64,000 nt of DNA from an uncultured bacterium (GCA_903900345.1 CAIUMO010000025.1:1-64000); one strand, 5' to 3'. Counted from the first letter of the stretch, positions 19,961 through 30,234 are shown. The notes: a model not told the origin generated them from the sequence alone. A program made the numbers and translations.

Positions 19961-21082
19961 ATGAAGTTTGGTATAAGAAAGCGTAGTTTTAAAAAATCAT
20001 TTAGTGCTATGACAACTGGCAGATTAAAACGTGCAGTCAAGCGACAGGTTCTGCCATTTTATGGTAAAAAAGGGGCGGGATGGATAAAGAATCCAAAGAA
20101 AGCATTGTATAACGCCGTTTATCATAGAGTTACTATTAAATCGCCATTACCTTATCTAGGATCTGATAATAAAAAAGTAACAAGAAGGAGCAACATGGCA
20201 TTTAGCACTTATATAGAAACTGCAGATAATGATAATGTGGCGGAATCGATAGCAACCTCATACAAAGCACTAACAGTTGGTAGCGGTAATTTTGAACAAT
20301 TGAAGCAAGATTTAACTGAAGTTTATGACAACAGGCTAAAACTTAAAAAAGAATTATCGAAATCTAAGATTATATATTATTTAACGTATTTATTTAACTC
20401 AAAAGATAAACGTCAAGCAAAAAAAGACATTATTGAAAAATTAAGTAATGCGGTTGAGCATGCATATATAGACCTGAATTTTGAAGTGAAGTTAAAGGAC
20501 GCGCATTTGTGGATGGAATGCTGTGAAACATTTGAGGAGGTTATGAAATCAGACAAGATATGGGATTTAACTTCGAGAAAAGATACTAATAGGTATCGTG
20601 AAAGAACTATTGCTAGTGAGAGTGTTGATAGAAAAATTGTTGTTGCTCGTGACCATAAGTCTCTAGAGTTTATTAAATCTGATGTTGATAATATTTATAT
20701 ACCAAATGTGAACGGTCCTGATATTTATATATTTCCTGCCTTCATTGTTCTGTTTAAAAATTATAAACAATTTAGTATTCACGATATACAACAGGTCAAT
20801 ATATCAGTTACTGCTACTGGATTTCATGAAGAAGATGGCGTGTCTGGGGATGCGACTGTAGTTGGCCAGACTTATAAATATACAAACAAAAACGGTACTC
20901 CCGATAAACGATTTGCAAATAATTACACCATACCCGTAGTTCGTTATGGCGATTTGAGGCTTGATTCGGATGGCGGTATTAATGACAGATATTTATTCAG
21001 TAATTTTGATAAGTTTACTGAATTTAGCAAAGCACTTACTAAATTTGTTCAAGTAAATTTGAAAGTATCTGTTCAGAAGTAG
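19961..21082 (+). CDS. Accessory protein of unknown function; basic N-terminus MKFGIRKRSFKKSFSAMTTGRLKRAVKRQVLPFYGKKGAGWIKNPKKALYNAVYHRVT
   Basis: Intact 373-aa ORF; N-term style resembles short basic modules in Gram-positive accessory proteins. Confidence 0.7.
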   Translation: MKFGIRKRSFKKSFSAMTTGRLKRAVKRQVLPFYGKKGAGWIKNPKKALYNAVYHRVTIKSPLPYLGSDNKKVTRRSNMAFSTYIETADNDNVAESIATSYKALTVGSGNFEQLKQDLTEVYDNRLKLKKELSKSKIIYYLTYLFNSKDKRQAKKDIIEKLSNAVEHAYIDLNFEVKLKDAHLWMECCETFEEVMKSDKIWDLTSRKDTNRYRERTIASESVDRKIVVARDHKSLEFIKSDVDNIYIPNVNGPDIYIFPAFIVLFKNYKQFSIHDIQQVNISVTATGFHEEDGVSGDATVVGQTYKYTNKNGTPDKRFANNYTIPVVRYGDLRLDSDGGINDRYLFSNFDKFTEFSKALTKFVQVNLKVSVQK

Positions 21083-21308
21083 ATAGATAGACTGCCTACC
21101 TCCAAATAAATATATACCCATATAGTATCTTTTTGAAATTGGGGGTGGGGGTGTATCTTATTAGTAAGCCATATTAGAGGTGCGAAATTGTCTGTCTAAT
21201 TGTCGAACAGTTTTATTTGCACATCTAGCTAGCGATTCGCCAACTTTTGCGTGATACCAACTACCAAAGCACTGTCTGTTAAGAAGCTTCCTTTATAATA
21301 AAGAGCTT

Positions 21309-23243
21309 CTACTCGGAATCGAGCTGGTCTTTTACATAAAAGTCATTACTAATTTTTATGACCAAGGCTATCATAAGTTTTAGTGCGATTATGTATGTGT
21401 TATGGTGAATATTTTCATTATCTTTATCTGCTTGTGAGCCATGTAGATATTTATTTCTTAGGTCATATCCATCACTAAACTCAGACTGGTTTAATTGGAA
21501 GTTGAAATAGCTAGCTTCCTGGTCTGTGAGAAGTGTGGATTTTCTTATTAGCCATCCGCTATTGACCATAGAATCTATTTCGGTTCTTATATCTTCTGCG
21601 GCATTGTTGTAGCCGATAGCTTCATAGTCGAACAGGACTTTTAATGCCACTATTTGCGGTAGGCTTCGGAATTTCAATAGGCCATCGACTGTATGTAGCA
21701 CCCCTAGCTTAACTAACTTATCGATTTGAGGCTTTTGAAATGATTGTAATTCATCAAATCTAATATCTTTTGTAGTTAGTAGTTCAAACAGGGTTCTAGC
21801 CTGTAGGTCGTCATTGATATACCCTAGGTGTGCTTGGTCTGAGAATAAGTAGAATTGTACAAGAGCTATGTCTTCGTCGTTAGTGACATATACATACTTG
21901 TCTTTTATTGGGCTGGGTATATCGTGATAACGTATTTGTTCTGATGTGAGGTCAAGTAACTCTTTATCAATTTTGCCGTCTTCCGCATAAAGGCTAAATT
22001 GTCTAAGAATACTCTCCATCTCTGTAAACACATGTCTGCTTTTTTCTAGGTATGTAGACAGTTCGCTGGACGGCTTATATTGAAATCCCTCTGCGCAATG
22101 CCTAGTTTTTAAGTATTCCTCAAAGAACCAAGCTATAACTTTCTCTAGTGAGTTATTGTGTTCCTGTAAGAATCTCTCATATACAAACACTTGTCCAAAT
22201 GAGCGTTGCTCGGATAAGTTGAAGGCGATTCCTGTTGGATATGAGTTCTTGCCTTTAACGCCCATAAAGCGTTCAACTATACCCGTCATCGCAGATTTAT
22301 ATGATGGTAGGCTGAGAACCATTCCTTCATGCACAAAACCAAACAGGTGAACAAAGTTAGCTAGTATTTCCTCATTAGACGAATGCTCTTCTAGCCACTT
22401 TTTACCATAGCTAAGTCTTATGATTCCCTCCGCATTCGTAGATAGTAATAGTGGTTCGGATTGCTCGTTGTCTATGGCAATGTCTGTACCGTACTTGAAT
22501 CCGCCAGCGTTCTTATTCTTAAAGAATTCCTCTGTCCACTCCTTGTCTTTGCGTTTTGCTTTTAGTTTCAATTTGGCGTTCATACCAATAGCCTTAGGGC
22601 TTGTGTCTGCAATTAATTTTATGTAGTTAGGGTTAGCTTCGGCATCATCAATGTAGCGGCCCAATAGGGCCTGTATGTCGTCATTAGTCAGGCTGCTGGG
22701 CAAATGTATATCTTGTCTATCTTTTTTCTCTAAATGTTTACGCATGACTAGCTCTGCATTCCTAGCTTCAGCAATTAGTAACAGGCGAATGTCTTGGTCA
22801 AATACTTTCACTAATTCCTTATTTTCAAGCATCTCACCAACACGAATACCGGCCTTACGCAGTAGAGTTAATAAATCTCCAGCCACAGCTCGTTCGTGTA
22901 CTTTGTTTCCTATTATTAATGTCAGTAAGTTATGATGATAATTGTTATCGATTTTAGTTATTTTAGTTGCGGCATTTGACTGGTCTATCGTGTTTAAAAA
23001 GATTGCGATAGTCTTTCTAATTTTCGGAACTAATGCTTTATATTCCGTTTCTTTTTCAGAACTTAAGTCCTTTGGAAAAACACCATTCTCCGCAAATTGA
23101 ACCGTATTATACAACTCTATAATATCGTCGATTGCGTAGTCGGTTTTGCTGCTGTCGTAATCGTCTAAGCATTCCGTAGCCCTCTTTACTTGGAAAAATG
23201 TTCCATAATCATTAAGTCCATAAAATTTTAAACGTTTATCCAT
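21309..23243 (-). CDS. Large protein of unknown function with C-terminal HEPN-like RNxxxH motif (start refined to MDKRLKFYG)
   Basis: Intact ORF, GAGGGAG SD; C-term DLRNKYLHGSQ followed by HHNTYIIALKLMIALVIKISND. Confidence 0.7.
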   Translation of the reverse strand: MDKRLKFYGLNDYGTFFQVKRATECLDDYDSSKTDYAIDDIIELYNTVQFAENGVFPKDLSSEKETEYKALVPKIRKTIAIFLNTIDQSNAATKITKIDNNYHHNLLTLIIGNKVHERAVAGDLLTLLRKAGIRVGEMLENKELVKVFDQDIRLLLIAEARNAELVMRKHLEKKDRQDIHLPSSLTNDDIQALLGRYIDDAEANPNYIKLIADTSPKAIGMNAKLKLKAKRKDKEWTEEFFKNKNAGGFKYGTDIAIDNEQSEPLLLSTNAEGIIRLSYGKKWLEEHSSNEEILANFVHLFGFVHEGMVLSLPSYKSAMTGIVERFMGVKGKNSYPTGIAFNLSEQRSFGQVFVYERFLQEHNNSLEKVIAWFFEEYLKTRHCAEGFQYKPSSELSTYLEKSRHVFTEMESILRQFSLYAEDGKIDKELLDLTSEQIRYHDIPSPIKDKYVYVTNDEDIALVQFYLFSDQAHLGYINDDLQARTLFELLTTKDIRFDELQSFQKPQIDKLVKLGVLHTVDGLLKFRSLPQIVALKVLFDYEAIGYNNAAEDIRTEIDSMVNSGWLIRKSTLLTDQEASYFNFQLNQSEFSDGYDLRNKYLHGSQADKDNENIHHNTYIIALKLMIALVIKISNDFYVKDQLDSE

Positions 23244-23339
23244 AAGTAGCTCCCTCTTGTATATCATTTTACATCAAACTGAGACTGTTATATAAGTAAT
23301 GTAGTAGAGCGAACATTCCACACTACACCGTTTCTGCAA

Positions 23340-23709
23340 AAGAGTTTGCGTTATCTAGATTATCGGCAACAAAGAAAAGGCGGAGCAGTATATGAAGATT
23401 ATCTGGACAAGTCTGCCAAAATATACGCCACAAAATAGCCCATGAAAGTGCATATCCGTTCGAAAGACCCTTTAGCTAGCTTTAGTGTAGTGACATGAAT
23501 TTGATATTGATACAGTCGTAAAAAATTTTGAAAAAGATTGTCATGTATTAAGTACTCTTGAACAAAATATGTATGAGGTTACACGAATACTTTTGCTGGA
23601 TAATGTATTGCATACGATAATTTTCCCCGATATTTGTCCGTATATGATTCGTTCTGGTGGCATGGGTTGGGAAGACTTTGAAAAACTATTAACAAAAACT
23701 GCTGTTTAG
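23340..23709 (+). pseudogene. Possible decayed coding remnants in two frames
   Basis: RYLDYRQQRKGGAVYEDYLDKSAKIYATK* and HEFDIDTVVKNFEKDCHVLSTLEQNMYEVTRILLLDNVLHTIIFPDICPYMIRSGGMGWEDFEKLLTKTAV* lack good starts. Confidence 0.35.
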
Positions 23710-23856
23710 TTGGGTAAGACAGCTGTTGAATCCTGCTTTATTAGAGTTATAACCTCCCTTACTATAGGGAGCCAAGATTATATATTCACAGATTATCCAC
23801 TAAGCATTTACACTACCAGATTTTTTGTTGCTACAATAGATTTAGGATGATTAATA

Positions 23857-24246
23857 ATGCCAAAAGATAAATCTATTCAACCTGGTGGTGTGGATGAATA
23901 CATTTCCGCCCAACCAGATTATGCCCAAGATAGCCTGAGAAAGATAAGGTCTGCCATACTTGCGATAGCTCCTGAATCTATTGAAACAGTGAGTTATTTT
24001 CAAATTCCAGGATATTCCTATGGCGACTATGATTACAACGGAATGTTTGTATGGTTTAGTTTCAAAAAACCTTACGTGCGTTTACATTTGCGGCCACCAG
24101 TTATTGATAATTATAAAAAACAGCTTGTTGGGTACGTCACAACAAAAAGTATCGTTAGTTTTCCGGCCGAAAAAGACCTGCCTGTGGGGTTGGTAAAAGA
24201 ATTAGTGAAAGCGAGTTTGAAAGTTATGAAAGATTCTGTAAAGTAG
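23857..24246 (+). CDS. DUF1801-family protein
   Basis: VDEYISAQPDYAQDSLRKIRSAI and FQIPGYSYGDY; second copy at 30235. Confidence 0.8.
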   Translation: MPKDKSIQPGGVDEYISAQPDYAQDSLRKIRSAILAIAPESIETVSYFQIPGYSYGDYDYNGMFVWFSFKKPYVRLHLRPPVIDNYKKQLVGYVTTKSIVSFPAEKDLPVGLVKELVKASLKVMKDSVK

Positions 24247-24373
24247 GTTAGTCTATGAATAGTGTGCCGAGCCAGATAAATAATCTGCGTAAAGCATTTT
24301 TTATAATCTCATCGCCTGGTCCGAGCCAGTAACTTCGCCAAATTAACACATTATAGTGTAAGCTTGAATAATC

Positions 24374-25627
24374 ATGACAAAAAAATATGATCTTATAGTA
24401 GTTGGTGGTGGCGCATCGGGGATGATAGCGGCTGGGCGGGCTGGTGAGCGCGGACTTAGCGTGTTGCTGATTGAGAAAAATAAACAACTTGGCTGTAAAT
24501 TGCTGATAACTGGCAACGGTCGCTGTAATATATTGAATGCCATACAGGATGAACATATGCTGTTGGAAAAATATGGTAATTCAAAGCAGTTTTTGTATTC
24601 GCTTTTTTCAAAATTTGGCGAGAAAGACGCATTCGATTTTTTTAATTTACATGGTTTACCTTTGGTGGTTGAGAATTATAATCGGGTATTTCCAAAATCG
24701 CAAAGTGCAGTTGATGTTGTCGATTTTTTAGCTGATTATATGCGTCGAGGTAATGTCGAGGTACGAACTGGATGTGCTGTTTCGGGTGTGCAAATTAATA
24801 ACGGCAGTATTGAATCTATTTCATGCAAAGATGAAGTGCTGACCGCCACAGATTATATCTTTGCTACTGGCGGCACATCACATCCAGAAACTGGATCAAC
24901 TGGGGATGGCTATAAGTGGCTAAAACAGCTAGAACATACGGTCGCCAATCCAACGCCAAGTTTGGTGCCTTTGGCGGTTAAAGAACAGTGGGCCAAGGAA
25001 TTGTCAGGTGTATCGCTGGAAGACATGAAGATAACTTTTTTTGTTGACGGCGAAAAAGAATTTAAATTGAATGGCAGATTATTATTTACCCATTTTGGTA
25101 TTTCTGGCCCACTAATTCTTAATAGTTCTTCGAAAGTCTCGAAACTATTACCAACGGGAATTATCACTGCCCAGATCGATATGTTTCCAAAAACAGATAT
25201 TGGGAATCTAGAACGCCAAATAATTAGCATTTTTGATGTCAATAAAAACAAAACATTAAAGAATATTGTTAGCGATTTGGTGCCGGCAGGGATGTCAAAG
25301 GGTATGTTGATATTACTTTCAGAGTATATGGATATGGAAACAAAAGTTCATTCAGTGACAAAAGACAATCGAAAAAAGCTAGCTAATCTATTCAAGACTT
25401 TGCCGATTACGATTACAGGCTTAATGGGGCTGGATCGAGCTATAGTCGCTGATGGCGGCTTGCCGCTAACTGAAGTCGATATGAAAACTATGCGATCAAA
25501 AAAGATAAATAACCTGTTTGTCACTGGTGACTTATTGAACATCAACAGGCCATCTGGTGGCTTTTCGTTGCAACTGTGTTGGTCGACTGGTTACGTAGCT
25601 GGATCGTGCGCTGGTAAAAAAGATTAA
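24374..25627 (+). CDS. HI0933-family FAD-dependent flavoprotein (YhiN/BaiN-like)
   Basis: DLIVVGGGASGMIAAGRAGERG, GRCNILNA, TGDLLNINRPSGGFSLQLCWSTGYVAG. Confidence 0.92.
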   Translation: MTKKYDLIVVGGGASGMIAAGRAGERGLSVLLIEKNKQLGCKLLITGNGRCNILNAIQDEHMLLEKYGNSKQFLYSLFSKFGEKDAFDFFNLHGLPLVVENYNRVFPKSQSAVDVVDFLADYMRRGNVEVRTGCAVSGVQINNGSIESISCKDEVLTATDYIFATGGTSHPETGSTGDGYKWLKQLEHTVANPTPSLVPLAVKEQWAKELSGVSLEDMKITFFVDGEKEFKLNGRLLFTHFGISGPLILNSSSKVSKLLPTGIITAQIDMFPKTDIGNLERQIISIFDVNKNKTLKNIVSDLVPAGMSKGMLILLSEYMDMETKVHSVTKDNRKKLANLFKTLPITITGLMGLDRAIVADGGLPLTEVDMKTMRSKKINNLFVTGDLLNINRPSGGFSLQLCWSTGYVAGSCAGKKD

Positions 25628-25670
25628 TAGCAGCTCCGTATAAATTACTCTATTGTTGTGAGCCAAGAAA

Positions 25671-25705
25671 GAAGCTGAAGATCTTTATGAATCTCAGCTT
25701 TTTTC
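25671..25705 (+). terminator. Rho-independent terminator
   Basis: GAAGCTGAAGAT..ATCTCAGCTTTTTTC. Confidence 0.6.
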
Positions 25706-25755
25706 TATGCGCTACAAGTTGAATATGAACGACAAAGCTGCGATAATCATCTCTA

Positions 25756-27141
25756 ATGAAGTTAAAAGGCCTGGCATCAAAGATCATAGTGACAATTCTT
25801 TATGTGTTGCCTGTTATATTCTTTACAATAGTTTATTTTTTACAAGTTGTTAGTAGCGAAGATATATATCAGGGTGCGGGGCGCCCTGTATCAATTATTG
25901 TCGACGCACTAAGCGCATTTCACTGGAGTGCGCGACTTGGTGATATGTATGCATGGTCTGTTATAAACTTCTTTGATTATAAGTATTCATTCGGGGTAGA
26001 TACATTTTTTCGTCTATTTGATGTAATTCTTGTTTTTGGAATATTCTTCATTATGACAAGCATTATTTTGGGGCGTAGACCCAAGTGGCAGATTAAGGAT
26101 GCGCTATTATTTTGTGTTTCATTTTTGGCTGTATTCCTGTCGCCCTATAGCCGACCAATAATGAGTAGTTTCTCGCAAATACATAACTATTTACCTATTG
26201 CGTTACTGTCGCTACTTTTCCTTTTGCCTTTCGCAAGGCAACTGCGCGGACATCTATTGCCAAGGAGCCGTATTAATAAAATATTAATGCTGATTGTCGG
26301 GTTCTTGTTTGGATTCTCATCGAACGTAACTCCAGTGACCTTTTTGATAACGGCAGGGCTAGTAGTTTTATATGAGAGGTTTATTAAGGAAAGGAAGACT
26401 CAGCTTAAGGATATATTTACTTCATGGCAGTTTTTCGCACTCATTGGTATATTTTTAGCTCTTGTGGTTATGTATGTAATGGGCTCTGGTGTTTCGTCGT
26501 ATACGCACGGATATGACAGTGGCTATGTCTCAATCAGCGACCTTATTGTTCACCCTGGCAGCAAAGGAGTCGTGGTACTTGGTAATATAGTGCATAACTT
26601 TCAGTCCGTTGTGCCTATGATTTTGCTAATGAGCTTTGCTACATTATTTGAGTATGTTATATATCGAAAGACGCTTATGCCAAGGCGTCAGGAGTTAGTC
26701 CCAGGAGTGAAGTTTTCGTTGATTTGTCTAGTATTTTTCTCTATCCATATTCTGGCAGTTTCGCAAGTCGATATATCTACAATGACTCGAATATTATTAC
26801 CAGCATATATCTGTGCCGTTGTTTCTATATTATTTACCGTTAACCGTTTGGTTAATATCCTAAAGATTCACAATAAGACACTAGTACTAATCTCATTACT
26901 GACTATTTTTCTTACCTTTATCATCACGCTCGATATTGGGATAGGTATGATTAAACATCAACAACAATCAAGCGTAGTACTAGACAGAATTAAAAATGCA
27001 CAGACTGCTATAGTTTGCGTGACGCCAGCCGAGAACCCAACGGCTAAGTCGCCACTTTTAAAATACTACCAAAGAGAACTTTTTGTCACATGGGCGATGC
27101 CTGAGGTAATTTATGGCAAACAGGTAGTTTGGTGTAGATAA
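25756..27141 (+). CDS. Polytopic membrane protein, DUF6056-like
   Basis: ~10 TM segments. Confidence 0.6.
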   Translation: MKLKGLASKIIVTILYVLPVIFFTIVYFLQVVSSEDIYQGAGRPVSIIVDALSAFHWSARLGDMYAWSVINFFDYKYSFGVDTFFRLFDVILVFGIFFIMTSIILGRRPKWQIKDALLFCVSFLAVFLSPYSRPIMSSFSQIHNYLPIALLSLLFLLPFARQLRGHLLPRSRINKILMLIVGFLFGFSSNVTPVTFLITAGLVVLYERFIKERKTQLKDIFTSWQFFALIGIFLALVVMYVMGSGVSSYTHGYDSGYVSISDLIVHPGSKGVVVLGNIVHNFQSVVPMILLMSFATLFEYVIYRKTLMPRRQELVPGVKFSLICLVFFSIHILAVSQVDISTMTRILLPAYICAVVSILFTVNRLVNILKIHNKTLVLISLLTIFLTFIITLDIGIGMIKHQQQSSVVLDRIKNAQTAIVCVTPAENPTAKSPLLKYYQRELFVTWAMPEVIYGKQVVWCR

Positions 27142-27405
27142 AATTAGTCTCAGCTATCTATACGATAGCGTGTCTCTTTGTTAGAAAAGGCTTCGTTGAA
27201 GATTCCGCACTCTCAAATTTACACATTGAGACCTTTGGCTCCTTGTTGGTGTAAAGATTTCTGAACTTCTTCACAGTTCTTTTGAACTCTCGTCGCATGT
27301 CATGTAAACTACTCGACATCTCGATATCAACATCTGCTGACGAATCGCTGAAGTTATCAACAGTAATATCACATCGTTGTAATTTAATCAGAGTATAATT
27401 AAGGT

Positions 27406-28083
27406 GTGAATGATAACATGCTAAATGGTCTACCAACACCCAAAAGCGAAAGCGAAAGTATTGTCGCCCATTTCAGTGATGGTTTATTGATGCATTTTAC
27501 AAAAGAAGAAACCATCATAAATGGAATTGATGAACCCGAGGGTGTGTATTTAATAAAAGATGGATTTGTTAAGGCTTATTCTGTGTCAAAAGCGGGCAAT
27601 GCCAATCTGTTGTTGATCCACGAAGCTGGTGAGTTTATACCTCTACCATGGGCACTGGACGGTGCTAGGACGACCGGTCTTTATTACGAGGCGATGACCG
27701 ACGTGACCGTTTTGCGCGCTTCTAAGGACAAATTACGAGCAGCAATGGGTAGCAACAGTTGGCTGTCTCAGGAAATATTTAAACAAGCAGTTAGTATATT
27801 AGCGGTGTATTCTAATAGAATTCAAACGCTTGAATTCCGAACCGCACGCGGAAGAGTGATTTCCGAACTATTAAATTATGCCGAAAGATTTGGAAAGCTT
27901 GTGGGGGATAAGGTTGTTATTAACGCTCCTATTACCCAGCAAGATATCGCCGATTCAATTAATATGACCCGCGAAACTGCCAACATAGCTCTTGGACTAC
28001 TTTTTGAACAAGGTCTAGTTGGCCAAGATGAGCATTTATTTACGATTCTAGATTTACCAGGACTACAAGCCGCATTAAGTTAG
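27406..28083 (+). CDS. Crp/Fnr-family transcriptional regulator (GTG start)
   Basis: Cyclic-nucleotide-binding-like domain then QQDIADSINMTRETANIALGLL HTH. Confidence 0.88.
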   Translation: MNDNMLNGLPTPKSESESIVAHFSDGLLMHFTKEETIINGIDEPEGVYLIKDGFVKAYSVSKAGNANLLLIHEAGEFIPLPWALDGARTTGLYYEAMTDVTVLRASKDKLRAAMGSNSWLSQEIFKQAVSILAVYSNRIQTLEFRTARGRVISELLNYAERFGKLVGDKVVINAPITQQDIADSINMTRETANIALGLLFEQGLVGQDEHLFTILDLPGLQAALS

Positions 28084-28193
28084 AATTGTCAGTCTTTGCT
28101 ATGATTTGATTTCAAAACTAACGATATATAAGTTCGATAGGCTTTTATCTGGTCATCACGATTAGCTAATTGATAGTACAACACGTATGATTT

Positions 28194-28619
28194 GTGCATA
28201 ATGCCGAACATGAAATATCGGCACCAACGATAGAGGGTGAAAAAGAAACGGTCCGACAATTTATTTAACTTGAATCTGAGAATAAACAAATTACCCGAAT
28301 GATATCGGTCGACAATAAAACAATTGGTGCCGTGTGGATTGAACTATATCACAATCACAGCGTTCAGCTGCCAAGCGTTCATATTATTATCGGTAATCCA
28401 GAATATCGCGGAAAGGGTATTGGTGCGTCGGTAATGAAATCAACTATTGATTATACAGATAAAGTTCTTGGATATCAGACTGTATATTCTAGACACCTAG
28501 TTAATAACCAAGCGATTGCGGCTGTTAATAAGACTCTTGGGTTTAAAGACGATGGCGCATCGTATACCGACGATAATGGGCTAGTTTGGCAAAACGTAAA
28601 GCTTAATCAGTTGCTATAA
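28194..28619 (+). pseudogene. GNAT-family acetyltransferase interrupted by in-frame TAA at 28266-28268 (intact part 28299-28619)
   Basis: VHNAEHEISAPTIEGEKETVRQFI*LESENKQITRMISVDNKTIGAVWIEL...NPEYRGKGIGASVMKSTI. Confidence 0.6.
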
Positions 28620-28627
28620 TAGACTGT

Positions 28628-29179
28628 ATGAAACGTATAGTCTTAGTAACTGGAAATAGTAGAAAACTAGGCGAAGCAAAGGCTGCGCTAGTTGATTTTG
28701 ATATAGAAGTTGAGAATAGACAATTTGATATCGATGAGATTCAAAGTCATGATGTGATGGCAATTGCAAAAGATAAAGCATCAAAAGCCTTTAAGCTAGT
28801 TGGTGAGTCAGTGGTTGTAACTGATACTTCATGGGATATACCAGCGCTACGTGGGTTTCCTGGTGGATACATGAAAGATGTTGCAGATTGGTTTGATGCA
28901 ATCGATTTCATTAATTTATTAAATGGTCACGAAGATAAGAGTATTAGTTTTACTGAGACAATTGTTTATCAAGACGATAAACAAACTAAAATATTTAGTC
29001 AAAAGTTTATAGGCAAAATTGCAGATAAGCCACGTGGTTCTGGCAATTCAATCGAACAGTTAGCCGAATTTGACGGCTTTACAATCGGCGAACGCCAACA
29101 GCAAGGACGATTTAGTCATGATCCCAAAGATTACGTTTGGTATCAGTTTGGACAGTGGTTTACGTCAGCTTTGCTATAA
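28628..29179 (+). CDS. Non-canonical purine NTP pyrophosphatase (RdgB/HAM1 family)
   Basis: LVTGNSRKLGEAK, VVVTDTSWDIPALRGFPGGYMKDV. Confidence 0.88.
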   Translation: MKRIVLVTGNSRKLGEAKAALVDFDIEVENRQFDIDEIQSHDVMAIAKDKASKAFKLVGESVVVTDTSWDIPALRGFPGGYMKDVADWFDAIDFINLLNGHEDKSISFTETIVYQDDKQTKIFSQKFIGKIADKPRGSGNSIEQLAEFDGFTIGERQQQGRFSHDPKDYVWYQFGQWFTSALL

Positions 29180-29186
29180 TGACCAC

Positions 29187-30212
29187 ATGGAACAGATGCA
29201 AGTTATAATCGACAACGGCATATCATCAACAGGGCTTCGGGCTGCGGCTGATGAATTAGGCTGTTTGGTTGCGGAATTACAGGTCAAATCTGTCAGTGGC
29301 GGTTATTCACTCAACCGTCGATCATTAGTCAGCTGTGGCGACAGATGGATATTCGTCAAAGAGGTCGATCATGGTCTGCTAAATAGTGATGGCGTCGAAG
29401 AGTTGGGTTGGTTAAACAAAGATTATGAATGCGTTAATCATCTAAAACAATCAATTCCTGAACTGGTGCCAGAATGGGAAAAATTAGTTGCTGATGGCCA
29501 TGTGTTGCTGATGCCAAGTTACCAAATAACAGATGGTTGGCAGTGGCAATTTCCATCAGACCCAGATGAGCAAAAGGTCTATATTCAGGCAGTGGTAGAT
29601 GCGACCAAAAAACTTGAATCAGTTAAGTTTGATCAAGATGTGATTGATAGGTTAAACCTGCATCCGTATTTTAGAGATAAGCTGGCAATTGATGGTGGCT
29701 TGAAACTAATTATTGGAAACGCCGAGATTCGTAACCAGTTGGATGAAAAGTACGCTGCTATGGCGCAAGATGATTCATTGATATTATTACGACCTGCAAT
29801 TATTAAAATGCAGGCTTTATTGAAGGATGAAAGATTATTAGCCGAATTATCTATTAAGGCATCGGCGCTGATTAATCAGCCGAATGATTGTTTTGGACAT
29901 TGTGATGTTCGTAGTGATAATATTGCTTTCAGCTCATCAACGGGACAGATAAAGTTCGTCGATTGGAATTGGGCGTCGTATATATCGGCTGGTTTTGGAG
30001 CGACTGAATTTTTGGTAGATATGGCTAGGCGGGGTGTTGACGTTAAGCCATGGGCTAATTACTTAAATGTTGAATTACTAGCTGCGGTTGTGGGGTTTTA
30101 TACAAAAAGATGCCTGCAAGATCCGCTAGCGCCAGGTAATACATTGCGTGACGTTCAAGCTCAGTCGGCGGCCGTCGCATTAGATTTGTATTATATGGCT
30201 GTTAGTCATTAA
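29187..30212 (+). CDS. Aminoglycoside phosphotransferase/kinase-like protein (start refined to MEQMQVI)
   Basis: CFGHCDVRSDNIAFSSSTGQIKFVDWNWAS catalytic motifs. Confidence 0.8.
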   Translation: MEQMQVIIDNGISSTGLRAAADELGCLVAELQVKSVSGGYSLNRRSLVSCGDRWIFVKEVDHGLLNSDGVEELGWLNKDYECVNHLKQSIPELVPEWEKLVADGHVLLMPSYQITDGWQWQFPSDPDEQKVYIQAVVDATKKLESVKFDQDVIDRLNLHPYFRDKLAIDGGLKLIIGNAEIRNQLDEKYAAMAQDDSLILLRPAIIKMQALLKDERLLAELSIKASALINQPNDCFGHCDVRSDNIAFSSSTGQIKFVDWNWASYISAGFGATEFLVDMARRGVDVKPWANYLNVELLAAVVGFYTKRCLQDPLAPGNTLRDVQAQSAAVALDLYYMAVSH

Positions 30213-30234
30213 ATTTAGGCAAAGGAGGTAATTA

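Noticed and set aside
27158-27439. Minus-strand 93-aa ORF upstream of the Crp/Fnr-like gene
   Set aside because: Hydrophilic and somewhat coding-like, but overlaps the start of the Crp gene and I recognise no family; left uncalled
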